NCBI GenBank assembly: GCA_038231175.1
Contig: JBBRLU010000014.1
Span: forward strand, 1-21,159
Reading direction: 5' to 3'
DNA from: UBA4729 sp038231175
Lineage (GTDB): Bacteria > Patescibacteriota > Saccharimonadia > Saccharimonadales > UBA4665
Length of the DNA: 21,159 nucleotides
Part shown: in pieces, positions 1 to 7,626 of the stretch
Position numbering within the stretch: position 1 is the stretch's first letter
How the letters are laid out: each line of letters starts with the position of its first letter
Position numbers and translations under genes: made by a program
Notes under the pieces: generated by a model
Database searches by the model: none
What the model was told of the DNA's origin: nothing
The model's input: the letters and a program-made list of their open reading frames with translations, nothing else

Positions 1-1
1 C

Positions 2-76
2 GACTACCTCGTCAAATCCCAAGTCGTCATCGCCGACGTCGTCGACCGCGTCAAACACCACCTCAACATCAACTAG
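2..76 (+). CDS. C-terminal end of a response-regulator receiver domain (partial)
   Basis: Frame 2 is open from the window edge to TAG at 74-76 and encodes a 24-residue tail beginning DYLVKS. The D-Y-L-V-K-S motif carries the conserved lysine of the receiver fold (usual form: D-Y-L-x-K-P), and the following amphipathic segment VVIADVVDRVKHHL fits the last helix of a receiver domain. The protein ends just after it, so this is a single-domain regulator or the C-terminal receiver of a longer protein. The phosphoacceptor region lies outside the window. Confidence 0.6.
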   Translation, partial: DYLVKSQVVIADVVDRVKHHLNIN

Positions 77-84
77 CCCTCCCA

Positions 85-103
85 CTGCCCACTAGCAGGG
101 CAG
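85..103 (+). terminator. Small hairpin after the response regulator, possible weak terminator
   Basis: CTGCCC (85-90) and GGGCAG (98-103) form a 6-bp perfect stem with a 7-nt loop just after the TAG at 74-76. There is no T-tract, so termination is uncertain. Confidence 0.3.
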
Positions 104-107
104 CTTA

Positions 108-136
108 TTGACATATATTAAAGCTTATGCTAAAAT
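108..136 (+). promoter_or_regulatory. Strong promoter of the metallopeptidase gene
   Basis: TTGACA at 108-113, a 17-nt spacer, then TAAAAT at 131-136 preceded by an extended -10 TG (128-129). The predicted start of transcription is about 143-144, on or next to the ATG at 145. The more upstream ATG at 127 lies inside the promoter and is rejected as the start. Confidence 0.8.
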
Positions 137-144
137 CTATTATT

Positions 145-1338
145 ATGAAAGCCGAAGTTCTAGCCTCACAAGAATTGGACCAACCACCTTTAATAGCTGT
201 TGAGACCCTTGAACAATCAATTGAACGTTTATGGTCCACTTCAAAGCTGGAGCTTGTTGATCCTATGAACGACCCAGACTTTTCATATTTCAATTATGCC
301 CAAAATGCAGACGGTAATCGATGGATGAGGGTCTTGTCCCAGCCTGATGACTCACGTCGGATTGATCTTGGTAGTGTTGAGGATACATCCCTTTTTACCG
401 ATTTGAAACAAGCTGCCGCCAACGACAGGAATCTACTAGAAAGTTTGTCGAAAAGGGCTCGTTGGTGGGAAACAAGTTATAAAAATCTCAGTGAGAAAGT
501 CACAGATGGCGTCAAAGAACGAATTGTCGTTGAGGACCAAACACACTCTTTAGAGCTATTTAATCTCCATGAATCAGCATTAACGGATAAAGAAGTCCAA
601 GACTTTGAGCATGCTATGGAAGCTGTAGTAAAATTAAGTCAAGGCAAAGCCATGAGCCGTATAAAAGGTATTGTAGTGTTAGGTAAGGATAGCTTTCCAG
701 AACGAGTAGCTGGATCGTTCGGCAGCTCGAACCGTATCTTAGTCATCAATCTTGATGCAATGAGGGATGACCAGCATTATCAGGACGACCACCCTGAAGC
801 ATCTACTCGGTACCATCGTTTTTTTAGGAACAAAGCTACGCCGTCAGTAATTGAAATTATAGTTGCCCATGAATTGGGACATGCTTTGGATGTACATAAA
901 ACTCAAGAGGCTGTAAACCTTGATTTGGATGTCAGCTCAGCCACAATTCACTTAGGCACTGAGGTCCAGGGAGTATCAGCTTTTCAAAACAGTTTTGGGT
1001 GGAACCTGCACCATGTTGAGCGCAGGGATTATGATAATAGTAATACCTGGAAATTAGATGATGCAAAAGCATCAGAGAGCGGTGAATTACCGATGACCAA
1101 CTATGGTACAACAGCACCAGAAGAAGATTTTGCTGAAACGTTTGCCATCATGGCCCTTGGTGGTGACACGAGTACTGCCCCTAGCAGAGAAAGACTTGTA
1201 CGTAAAACTATTGAAGCTATTGAGGGCGAATATGCCGTGAACGATCTGAAAGTTTCCTATTACAACGGTCAAACAAGCGAGCCAATAACCGCACGCCTCA
1301 AGCCCGTGTATAAAGCTGCCGCCTACAGTAAAAAATAG
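145..1338 (+). CDS. Putative gluzincin-type zinc metallopeptidase, cytoplasmic
   Basis: 397 residues from ATG 145, a start chosen because the promoter runs to 136; the predicted mRNA is therefore leaderless. HELGH at residues 242-246, in the context VAHELGHALD, is a HExxH zinc-binding and catalytic motif. About 85 residues later the segment PEEDFAETFAIM (325-336) offers the downstream glutamate expected of a gluzincin and resembles the xEExFAExF signature of the anthrax-lethal-factor-like (ATLF) peptidase fold. The N-terminal 200 residues are acidic and match no family I recognise. There is no signal peptide or membrane segment. Base composition is clearly AT-richer than the genes after 3100, and its promoter nearly matches that of the next gene, so the two may form a co-regulated, acquired pair. 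Peptidase assignment is well supported; substrate is unknown. Confidence 0.65.
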   Translation: MKAEVLASQELDQPPLIAVETLEQSIERLWSTSKLELVDPMNDPDFSYFNYAQNADGNRWMRVLSQPDDSRRIDLGSVEDTSLFTDLKQAAANDRNLLESLSKRARWWETSYKNLSEKVTDGVKERIVVEDQTHSLELFNLHESALTDKEVQDFEHAMEAVVKLSQGKAMSRIKGIVVLGKDSFPERVAGSFGSSNRILVINLDAMRDDQHYQDDHPEASTRYHRFFRNKATPSVIEIIVAHELGHALDVHKTQEAVNLDLDVSSATIHLGTEVQGVSAFQNSFGWNLHHVERRDYDNSNTWKLDDAKASESGELPMTNYGTTAPEEDFAETFAIMALGGDTSTAPSRERLVRKTIEAIEGEYAVNDLKVSYYNGQTSEPITARLKPVYKAAAYSKK

Positions 1339-1350
1339 AGCACTATTAAA

Positions 1351-1379
1351 TTGACAATACAAACACCTTATGCTAACAT
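1351..1379 (+). promoter_or_regulatory. Promoter of the FHA-domain gene, twin of the one at 108-136
   Basis: TTGACA at 1351-1356, a 17-nt spacer, and extended -10 TGCTAACAT (TG 1371-1372, hexamer 1374-1379). The 11-nt stretch TTATGCTAACA differs by one base from TTATGCTAAAA at the upstream promoter. The predicted transcription start is near 1386, giving a leader of about 22 nt to the ATG at 1408, unlike its leaderless neighbour. Confidence 0.75.
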
Positions 1380-1407
1380 ATGAATATAAATTAAACCTAT
1401 AACAAAA

Positions 1408-3066
1408 ATGTCACACGCTAAAACTAACCCAATCTATGATACAGTTCCTCAGCAGCGTCAAGGAGATCAACTTGAATTATCTGCTAACCAAGCGGTTACG
1501 TTGTATCCGGAATATATTCCATCAGGAATACCAGAGCTAGCCGCTGTTATCCAAACAGCAAACATGTCAAATGCCGATTATTTCAAAGAAAGCGGTGAGT
1601 CTGTAGATTGCTTAATGGTCGTTGATATGCGTTCAGTACCGCTGTCTAACGTTCCTGGGTACAAAACCTTTGCTGATCAGTATGTCACCGAAACAGCAGA
1701 GTATATGTTAATTGACTATGCTAATTTAGATTTCAAGAATAACCAGGGCTTCAAAGCGCTTCGGGCTGGAGAATCATTTGATTATGGTCGTCCCACTGAC
1801 CGAACCCCAAGCTCAGACAAGAAAAGTCGCTTTCAGGGCGCTAGTTCTTCTACGTCCCGCAATCACTTTAATATTTCTATTGGCACCAACGGCGAAGTCA
1901 CTGTAATGGACTTGGGCTCAAGCAATGAAACAACCATATTAACCGGCAAGAATGCCCAGGAGGCCTTGCAAGATAATGATCGTCAGCTTAAGTTGTTAGC
2001 AGCCGCTCCAGCAATTGGACAGACAGCCCTAAAAATCGAATTAGATAACTTTGAGGTAGAGACGGGGACTTCCCGGGCAATAATTTTAGAAGAAGCCGAG
2101 CTAACACACCTCAAAGACGCGGCCTACGATCCTAATCAGCCTCAATTGACCCGTGAATTATTATTGCAGTACCCTCAGCTCGAGGCCAAAGGCGGTCTGC
2201 GTATCGGTAATCATGATTTCATGTTCAGTGGCGTTGTTACGGGTAGAGGGGAACGTAAACACGCTGTCGCTTACGTTAAAGATGACGCCGGTAAAGTTTC
2301 GCCCCGCCTGTTTTATAAGTCTATGAGCGATGGAGGCTGGCGAGTAACAGCAGGAGTCTACGAGGACGGTGTCTATTCAAAGGGCGAAGATTCTAACGAT
2401 GGTGGCTATGTCCAACTGACCAAGCCGGTAGAAGAAATAGTCCAGTATCTAGAGATGACCGAAAAAAATGGTTCGGCTACCATTGATATGGATAATGTTC
2501 GAAGCTTATTTATGCTGAAGAGTCTGGAGCAGCAAGGTCTTAATAATTTTGATTCAGAAGTCAAAGCTACTCGGCTCGATGGCCGTAAAAGTAGAGCGTT
2601 GTATGAGGCTTACCAACCAGGAGTAGGCTACACAAAAGATGGTATTCAAGCTCGTCGTGAATTAGCAAAAGTTGAGTTACCAAAGGGCTTTGAACCAGCG
2701 TTTGACACAGTCGAACGTCAGTACCGGACTACTCACAGCTTGGCTGGTAAAACTAACTATAAGGTCTTTGCAGCAAAACTCAACGGACGCGCTATTGAAT
2801 GGCACATGGCTGAAAGCGAACAAGGTGACGTTTGGATCGATAAAATAGCCTACAAAGATGCTGACATTAATTCATATGGTACTGCCAGTGAAGTTATCTT
2901 GGCCGGTGCCCTTAGCACTAAGCCTTACGAATATAAGAGCCAGTTGAATAATATGAATGAAGGCCTAGACTACCTGCAAGTTAACTCGCAGGCCTACGTT
3001 CGCATGGCGCCTTTTTGGAACAATCTAGCTCCAATCCAGCGTTATAAACAAAATCGTCGTCAGTAG
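1408..3066 (+). CDS. FHA-domain protein with a duplicated C-terminal module, function unknown
   Basis: 552 residues, no signal peptide or membrane helix. Residues about 115-190 carry forkhead-associated signatures: GR at 127-128, SRNH at 150-153 (usual SRxH) and DLGSSNETT at 168-176 (usual DxxSxNGT). FHA domains bind phosphothreonine peptides, which suggests a Ser/Thr-phosphorylation partner not present in this window. The C-terminal half contains two similar blocks centred on W311 and W476, each reading roughly S-x-x-x-G-x-W with a Y-x-D some 6-8 residues later, which suggests a domain duplication. The rest matches no family I can name. The gene is AT-rich like its upstream neighbour and ends at a strong bidirectional terminator. 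FHA assignment is moderately sure; overall role is unknown. Confidence 0.6.
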   Translation: MSHAKTNPIYDTVPQQRQGDQLELSANQAVTLYPEYIPSGIPELAAVIQTANMSNADYFKESGESVDCLMVVDMRSVPLSNVPGYKTFADQYVTETAEYMLIDYANLDFKNNQGFKALRAGESFDYGRPTDRTPSSDKKSRFQGASSSTSRNHFNISIGTNGEVTVMDLGSSNETTILTGKNAQEALQDNDRQLKLLAAAPAIGQTALKIELDNFEVETGTSRAIILEEAELTHLKDAAYDPNQPQLTRELLLQYPQLEAKGGLRIGNHDFMFSGVVTGRGERKHAVAYVKDDAGKVSPRLFYKSMSDGGWRVTAGVYEDGVYSKGEDSNDGGYVQLTKPVEEIVQYLEMTEKNGSATIDMDNVRSLFMLKSLEQQGLNNFDSEVKATRLDGRKSRALYEAYQPGVGYTKDGIQARRELAKVELPKGFEPAFDTVERQYRTTHSLAGKTNYKVFAAKLNGRAIEWHMAESEQGDVWIDKIAYKDADINSYGTASEVILAGALSTKPYEYKSQLNNMNEGLDYLQVNSQAYVRMAPFWNNLAPIQRYKQNRRQ

Positions 3067-3073
3067 TATTACA

Positions 3074-3109
3074 CAAAAAAAGCCGCTCAGGTCCGAGCGG
3101 CTATTTTTT
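3074..3109. terminator. Bidirectional intrinsic terminator
   Basis: AGCCGCTC (3081-3088) pairs perfectly with GAGCGGCT (3095-3102) around a 6-nt loop. It is followed by six T on the plus strand (3104-3109) and preceded by seven A (3074-3080), which gives a U-tract on the minus strand. It serves both the FHA gene (+) and rpmA (-). Confidence 0.92.
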
Positions 3110-3123
3110 GAAGACTAATGTTA

Positions 3124-3396
3124 CTAGACGACAGTAACTTCAGTACGAGGCACGGTGCGCCCACTAAAGGTGCGGACTTTGCGAGTAGTGTACTTAACAA
3201 TTCCATCGCGGTCGGCGTGGATGGTGAAGTTGCGGCTGACTTTGGTGCCGACGCCGCCGCGCTTGCTCATGCCGACCTGGCGAACGATTACCATGCCGAC
3301 TCTGACTTTTTCGCCACCAAAGAGCTTGACGCCCAGGCGCTGGCCGGGTGAGTCGCGGGTATTTTTGGCGGTACCGCCAGCTTTCACGTGTGACAT
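3124..3396 (-). CDS. rpmA: 50S ribosomal protein bL27
   Basis: 90 residues. The N-terminus MSHVKAGGTAKNTRDS and the following RLGVKLFGGE...VGMVIVRQ match the bL27 signature (AHKKAGGSxxNGRDSxxKRLGVKxFGG). bL27 binds at the peptidyl-transferase centre of the large subunit, where its N-terminus reaches toward the P-site tRNA. There is no N-terminal extension of the kind cleaved in Firmicutes. The ATG is preceded on the minus strand by TAAGGA about 9 nt upstream, a usable Shine-Dalgarno site, and the gene lies 12 nt after the stop of the RNA methylase, so the two are co-transcribed. rplU (bL21), its usual partner, is not present here. Confidence 0.95.
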   Translation of the reverse strand: MSHVKAGGTAKNTRDSPGQRLGVKLFGGEKVRVGMVIVRQVGMSKRGGVGTKVSRNFTIHADRDGIVKYTTRKVRTFSGRTVPRTEVTVV

Positions 3397-3408
3397 AGGG
3401 TTGTATCC

Positions 3409-4611
3409 TTACTGTTTAGCTATTATGAGGAGCTGGCGGGCGACGTATTGGTCTGGTCTGAAGTAGATCAGCTCATCGTTCCCGGCGTGCTCAAAACTTA
3501 TTCGATTATAGCCCAGATCGCCTATCTGGTCAACCAGGGGCAGGAATTTAAACGGCTGCGGGCCATTCTTGGTGGCCCAGGCCGGAATAGCTAGTGCGAA
3601 GCGGGTGCCAGACGGTACTTGAGTATGGATGTTGCGTAAGAATTTTTTAATGATTAAGTTGCAATCAGCAACAGTCTGGGCCAGAGCTTCAGCGGCTGGG
3701 GCGCTAGTGAAAGGTTTTCCAAGATAGGTTTCGCCGGCCACATAATGCAGCGGCATCTCCCAGACAAAGTTGGTGGCGTCGCCTTTGGCAAGTTTGGCAA
3801 AGTCCTCGGGCAGGCCGAGGCGGTACTGTTCATTGAGCCAAGTCAGGTTAACTGCTGAGTAGTCGACCATCCGTTGTTCCAAGTCGGTGCCGTACGGCGC
3901 GTAGCCCATCAGGGCCGCTTCCTGCAGCAGCACGCCGGTGCCGCAGAAGGGGTCTAGAATAACCTGGCCGAGCGGGGCAGCGGCGGCAAGCGGGCCGACG
4001 GCCAGATTGACCAATATTTGGGCCAATTTGGGCGGCAGCATGCCGACGCGGGCGTCGCGCCTGGGGCGTTCGCGGTCGCGGTAGGTGTAGCTGTTTATAT
4101 CCTGGACGGCCACCGTCTGCGCGATCACCGTGCGGTCGCCGTCGCTGACAATCACCAGTTCCAAGCCGGTCGGGCCGGTTAATTTGTTATGGTGGACCTG
4201 GGCGCTGTTGAGTTCCAACTCTTTGTTAGGGATCAGCCGGACCGAGCGCTCGGTCTTGCGGATGGCTTTCTTGAGATTCAGGCCGGTGGCCTCCAATTGG
4301 CGGAGGTTAATGTCAAAACCTTGGACGCTGAGGCCGAGCTGCAGTTTGCCTTCGGGCAAGCTGGCGACGTGGCGGGGGACGGCGTGCAGTAACTGCTTCT
4401 CGACCTGGCGCCAGTTGGCGGCCTCAAAACTGTACAGCACGCGGCATAGTTTGACGGCGCCGCCCAGGCGATCGAAGGGTAGGCCGGCCGGGTCGACATC
4501 TACCAGAACGGCCTGTGGCCCCAGGCTCGTCAGGGCGGTAGGGCCGAACAGACTTTCCAGTTCGGCCAGGCCGAGAGCCGGTTGGCGTCCGAGAGTCAGT
4601 AAACTTTGCAT
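3409..4611 (-). CDS. Trm11-like THUMP-type RNA (guanine-N2) methyltransferase
   Basis: 400 residues. The C-terminal Rossmann methyltransferase has motif I ILDPFCGTG at 218-226 and an acidic motif II (YGTDLEQ, 240-246) for SAM binding. Just before it, RPRRDARVGMLPPKLAQIL (182-200) is the linker typical of Trm11/TrmG10-type enzymes, which methylate the exocyclic amine of a tRNA guanosine. The N-terminal 170 residues fit a divergent THUMP/ferredoxin-like RNA-binding part. The canonical catalytic (D/N)PPY motif is not visible where expected; ETYLGKPF (294-301) occupies that place. The ATG at 4611 is 7 nt from a minus-strand TACACT box, so a leaderless transcript is likely. It is transcribed with rpmA. 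Exact tRNA target is inferred, not shown. Confidence 0.75.
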   Translation of the reverse strand: MQSLLTLGRQPALGLAELESLFGPTALTSLGPQAVLVDVDPAGLPFDRLGGAVKLCRVLYSFEAANWRQVEKQLLHAVPRHVASLPEGKLQLGLSVQGFDINLRQLEATGLNLKKAIRKTERSVRLIPNKELELNSAQVHHNKLTGPTGLELVIVSDGDRTVIAQTVAVQDINSYTYRDRERPRRDARVGMLPPKLAQILVNLAVGPLAAAAPLGQVILDPFCGTGVLLQEAALMGYAPYGTDLEQRMVDYSAVNLTWLNEQYRLGLPEDFAKLAKGDATNFVWEMPLHYVAGETYLGKPFTSAPAAEALAQTVADCNLIIKKFLRNIHTQVPSGTRFALAIPAWATKNGPQPFKFLPLVDQIGDLGYNRISFEHAGNDELIYFRPDQYVARQLLIIAKQ

Positions 4612-4618
4612 TGCCTTA

Positions 4619-4624
4619 AGTGTA
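4619..4624 (-). promoter_or_regulatory. -10 box of the methylase-rpmA operon
   Basis: The minus strand reads TACACT, ending 7 nt before the ATG at 4611. No good -35 is visible. It lies back to back with the plus-strand TATAAT at 4647-4652. Confidence 0.5.
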
Positions 4625-4646
4625 CCTTAAATGCGCCCGGCAGCGG

Positions 4647-4652
4647 TATAAT
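4647..4652 (+). promoter_or_regulatory. -10 box (TATAAT) of the flippase-xseAB operon
   Basis: A consensus TATAAT ends 7 nt before the ATG at 4660; the -35 region is poor. The predicted mRNA begins at or next to the start codon. Confidence 0.65.
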
Positions 4653-4659
4653 GCATGCT

Positions 4660-5754
4660 ATGGAACATACACGCCACACCGCGGCCCAGCCGGCTAAGAA
4701 GAGCCGCTGGAAATTAATCCTTAATATCGTGACCGTGGTGTTGCTGGCCCTGCTGGTCTATGGCAGCCGCGATAAGCTGAGCCAGACACTCGGTAATCTG
4801 CGCCACGTCAACGGTTGGGTACTCTTATTACTACTCCCCATCGAAGCCCTCAATTATCACGCCCAGGCGCGGTTGTATCAGCGATTGTTCAGCCTGGTAG
4901 GTACTAAGTTGGATTATTGGTATCTGTTCCGCACTTCATTAGAACTTAATTTCGTGAATCACGTCTTTCCCAGTGGCGGTGCCGCCGGCGTTTCGTATTT
5001 CGGCGTCACGGTACGCAAGGGTGATGAAGTTTCGGGCGGCAAGGCCACCCTCGTCCATGTCATTAAATTAGCCCTGACGTTTATCTCGCTGGAAGCGATC
5101 ATCGCCTTCGGTCTGCTGTGCCTGGCCATCGGTAACCGCGTCAACGGCCTGTTGTTACTGGTGACGGCCACGCTATCGACGATAGTCCTGCTGGTGACGG
5201 CGGCCGTGCCGTATATCATCGGCTCCAAAGCCCGGATCAACAGCCTGTTGACCAATTCGACGGTCCTGATCAATAAAGTCGTGCACCTGGTGCGGCCGCG
5301 CAGTCCGGAAACCATTAATATGATGGGCGCTAAGCAGGCTTTTGTAGAGTTTCACGATAATTACCAGTTGTTAAAAGATCGTTGGCGCGAGCTACGAGTA
5401 CCATTTATGTATGCGCTGCTGGCTAATATCACCGAGGTGGCAGCCCTGTATGTGGTCTATTTGGCATTCGGTCAGTACGTCAATATCGGGGCGGTGATCA
5501 TCGCCTACTCGGTAGCTAATTTTGCCGGCCTGGTGTCGGTGCTGCCAGGCGGCGTCGGTATTTATGAAGCCCTGATGACGGCGGTCATGGCCAGTGCCGG
5601 CGTGGCGCCGGGCGTCAGCCTGCCGGTCACCGTCATGTACCGGGTGGTCAATACCATCATTCAAGTGCCACCGGGCTACTTCTTGTATCAGCGCAGTTTA
5701 CGGCGTAAGAATGAAGCCGATCAAGCCAGGCTCGAGGCCGACCATGGGGCCTGA
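4660..5754 (+). CDS. Lysylphosphatidylglycerol synthase transmembrane-type (UPF0104/flippase-like) membrane protein
   Basis: 364 residues from ATG 4660, chosen over ATG 4606 because a consensus -10 sits between them. Hydrophobic segments run throughout (for example ILNIVTVVLLALLVYG, VLLLLLPIEALN, LLLLVTATLSTIVLLVTAAV and a C-terminal pair), giving about 7-8 membrane helices. The pattern NFVNHVFPSGGAAGVSYFG, and later ANFAGLVSVLPGGVGIYEA, are hallmarks of the UPF0104 / MprF N-terminal flippase-domain family. Family members move or help flip lipid-linked molecules, and there is no aminoacyl-transferase domain here. A short basic N-terminus (AKKSRWK) precedes the first helix. The 3' end overlaps xseA by 11 nt, so translation is probably coupled. 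Substrate cannot be told from sequence. Confidence 0.8.
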   Translation: MEHTRHTAAQPAKKSRWKLILNIVTVVLLALLVYGSRDKLSQTLGNLRHVNGWVLLLLLPIEALNYHAQARLYQRLFSLVGTKLDYWYLFRTSLELNFVNHVFPSGGAAGVSYFGVTVRKGDEVSGGKATLVHVIKLALTFISLEAIIAFGLLCLAIGNRVNGLLLLVTATLSTIVLLVTAAVPYIIGSKARINSLLTNSTVLINKVVHLVRPRSPETINMMGAKQAFVEFHDNYQLLKDRWRELRVPFMYALLANITEVAALYVVYLAFGQYVNIGAVIIAYSVANFAGLVSVLPGGVGIYEALMTAVMASAGVAPGVSLPVTVMYRVVNTIIQVPPGYFLYQRSLRRKNEADQARLEADHGA

Positions 5755-6865
5755 TGCTCGCGACCTCAGCCTGGGTGTGACCGAGTTCGTGACGCTGCTC
5801 AACCAGACCTTCGACTTCGCTTATCCTAGCTTATTGATTACCGGTGAGCTGGCTAATCTGCGCATCAGCAAAAATAAATGGCTCTACTTTGATCTGAAAG
5901 ACGACAACTCCAGCGTTAAGTTCTTTGGGACGGTCTATATGCTGCCGGGGCCGCTGGAGGATGGCATGATGCTCAAAGTGCGCGGCGCGCCGCGGCTGCA
6001 TAATCAATATGGCTTCAGCGTCACGGTGCAGTCGATGCAGCCGACGGGTGAGGGTACGATCAAGCGGGCCGCCGAACTGCTGCAGGCCAAACTGCAGCTA
6101 GAGGGCCTGTTCGACCCGGCCCGCAAGCGCCGACTACCGTACCCGCCGCAGCGGATCGGCCTGATCGCTTCCGGGCAATCGGCGGCCTACGCCGATTTTA
6201 TCAAGATCAGCAACGCCCGTTGGGCCGGCCTGCAGATCAGCCACATCGACGTCCAGGTGCAGGGCGAGGTTGCGCCGCAGCAGATCATCAGGGCCATCGA
6301 ACAATTAAATGCCCTAGCCGAGCCACCCGATGTCTTGGTGCTGATCCGCGGTGGCGGTAGCCCGGAGGATCTGGCAGCTTTCAGCTCCGAGCTGGTGACC
6401 CGGGCCGTGGCCGCCAGCCGCGTGCCGACGCTGGTGGCGATCGGTCACGAAATCGATACCAGCCTGGCCGAACTGGCCGCCGACCAGCGGGCTAGCACAC
6501 CCAGCAACGCCGCCGAACTACTGGTACCCGACCGCCGGACGGTACTCGAACAACTGACTACTGCCAGACAGCAGCTGGATTATCAGGCCCGAGTATCACT
6601 GGATCAAGCCAGGCAAGACCTCCGGGAGGCCGCCGCCGAACTACAAAATCTGGCGATGCAGAAAATCCAGTACGAGCGCCAGAAATTGTCGGGAGCCTAT
6701 CGGCTATTGACGGCGCTCAACCCGGCAGCCATCGTCCAGCGTGGTTACGCCATCGTTCGCCAACGACAGCGGGTAGTGCGGGCCGCTGCTAACTTTGACC
6801 CGACTCTTATAACCGAAATAACCGTCAGCGACGGCCTGATCATCATCCCCGCCGTGAAACCATAA
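5744..6865 (+). CDS. xseA: Exodeoxyribonuclease VII large subunit
   Basis: 373 residues from ATG 5744, which has GAGG (5734-5737) 6 nt upstream and overlaps the preceding stop. An N-terminal OB-fold (about residues 8-100: LITGELANLR...WLYFDLKDDNSSVKFFG) is followed by the nuclease domain, with RGGGSPEDLAAFSSE at 202-216, GHEIDTSLAELAADQRASTPSNAAE at 234-258, a coiled-coil (about 265-330) and the terminal motif RGYAIVR. ExoVII degrades single-stranded DNA processively in both directions in complex with XseB. At 373 residues it is shorter than the E. coli protein (about 456), mostly through a reduced coiled-coil. xseB follows 15 nt downstream. Confidence 0.95.
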   Translation: MGPDARDLSLGVTEFVTLLNQTFDFAYPSLLITGELANLRISKNKWLYFDLKDDNSSVKFFGTVYMLPGPLEDGMMLKVRGAPRLHNQYGFSVTVQSMQPTGEGTIKRAAELLQAKLQLEGLFDPARKRRLPYPPQRIGLIASGQSAAYADFIKISNARWAGLQISHIDVQVQGEVAPQQIIRAIEQLNALAEPPDVLVLIRGGGSPEDLAAFSSELVTRAVAASRVPTLVAIGHEIDTSLAELAADQRASTPSNAAELLVPDRRTVLEQLTTARQQLDYQARVSLDQARQDLREAAAELQNLAMQKIQYERQKLSGAYRLLTALNPAAIVQRGYAIVRQRQRVVRAAANFDPTLITEITVSDGLIIIPAVKP

Positions 6866-6880
6866 TAAGAAAGGACCCGT

Positions 6881-7087
6881 ATGAAAACTACCAATACCGA
6901 AGCTATCGACTACCAAGCTCTGAAAGCCGAGCTCGACAATCTGCTCGACCGCTTGCAGCAACCGGACACCGACGTCGACGCCACCCTCAAAGGCTACCAG
7001 CGTGGTCTGGAATTAATCGGCCAACTGGAAAATTATCTGAAGACCGCCCAGAATCAGATCACCAAGCTAGCGGCCAATCAGGAGTAG
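6881..7087 (+). CDS. xseB: Exodeoxyribonuclease VII small subunit
   Basis: 68 residues, mostly helical, with the family pattern DYQALKAELDNLLDRLQQPDTDVDATLKGYQRGLELI. Small subunits bind the coiled-coil of XseA to build the active ExoVII holoenzyme. AAAGGA (6870-6875) lies 5 nt before the ATG as a clear Shine-Dalgarno site. Its own last codons contain AGGAG (7080-7084), which may serve as the ribosome site of the next gene. Confidence 0.92.
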   Translation: MKTTNTEAIDYQALKAELDNLLDRLQQPDTDVDATLKGYQRGLELIGQLENYLKTAQNQITKLAANQE

Positions 7088-7143
7088 CTATCTTACTACT
7101 TACGCTGTTACTGATCGGAATTATCATCTGTTTTGGTGGTGTC

Positions 7144-7575
7144 TTGCTGGTCGGTGCACCTTATCTACCGACGTTGACGCCGCAGGTCAGAGCTGCCCTG
7201 ACCTTGGCTGATCTGCAGCCCGGCCAGACGCTACTGGAGCTCGGTTGTGGTGACGGTAAAGTAGTCTTAGCCGCCGCCGAGCAGGGAATACGGGTCATCG
7301 GCTACGAACTCAACCCTGTTCTGGCTGTCATTGCCTGGGTCCGGACCTGGCGCTACCGCCGGCTGGTAACTATAAGATGTCAGAACTTCTGGCCGGGAAA
7401 CTTGCCGCCGGCCGAGGCTATCTTTGTCTTTTTACTACCGAAATATATGTCTAAGCTGGATAAAAAAGTTATACAAGATTATAAACAGGGAGTCAAAGTT
7501 GTTAGCTTTGCTTTTATGATTCCCGAAAAAACCGTCACCAAGCAGCTCGACGGCGTCTATCTCTATAAGTATTAA
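7144..7575 (+). CDS. Membrane-anchored class I SAM-dependent methyltransferase, start uncertain
   Basis: The first conventional start codon in frame is TTG at 7144, giving 143 residues with motif I LLELGCGDGKVVLAA and a following acidic IGYELNP. The frame stays open upstream through 7081-7143 and encodes a perfect membrane helix (AILLLTLLLIGIIICFGGVL), which I recall as usual in CPR relatives of this family, followed by GAPYLPTLTPQ. No ATG, GTG or TTG precedes that helix. AGGAG at 7080-7084 sits 5 nt before an ATC at 7090, so translation may begin at a rare AUC, or the DNA may carry a substitution. Methyltransferase fold is secure, substrate unknown. The gene follows xseB immediately. Confidence 0.75.
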   Translation: MLVGAPYLPTLTPQVRAALTLADLQPGQTLLELGCGDGKVVLAAAEQGIRVIGYELNPVLAVIAWVRTWRYRRLVTIRCQNFWPGNLPPAEAIFVFLLPKYMSKLDKKVIQDYKQGVKVVSFAFMIPEKTVTKQLDGVYLYKY

Positions 7576-7590
7576 TATCGGTCCAGCTGC

Positions 7591-7619
7591 TTGCACCTGA
7601 AGCCGTTGTCGGTTACGAT
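7591..7619 (+). promoter_or_regulatory. Promoter of the membrane-anchored hypothetical gene
   Basis: TTGCAC (7591-7596), a 17-nt spacer, TACGAT (7614-7619), then 7 nt to ATG 7627. Upstream in-frame ATGs at 7591 (via TTG), 7618 and 7621 would lie within this promoter. Confidence 0.5.
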
Positions 7620-7626
7620 GATGGTA

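Noticed and set aside
4130..4630. 166-residue plus-strand ORF antisense to the RNA methylase
   Set aside because: Composition is Arg/Ser-rich shadow translation of a GC-rich real gene on the other strand; no ribosome site or motif.
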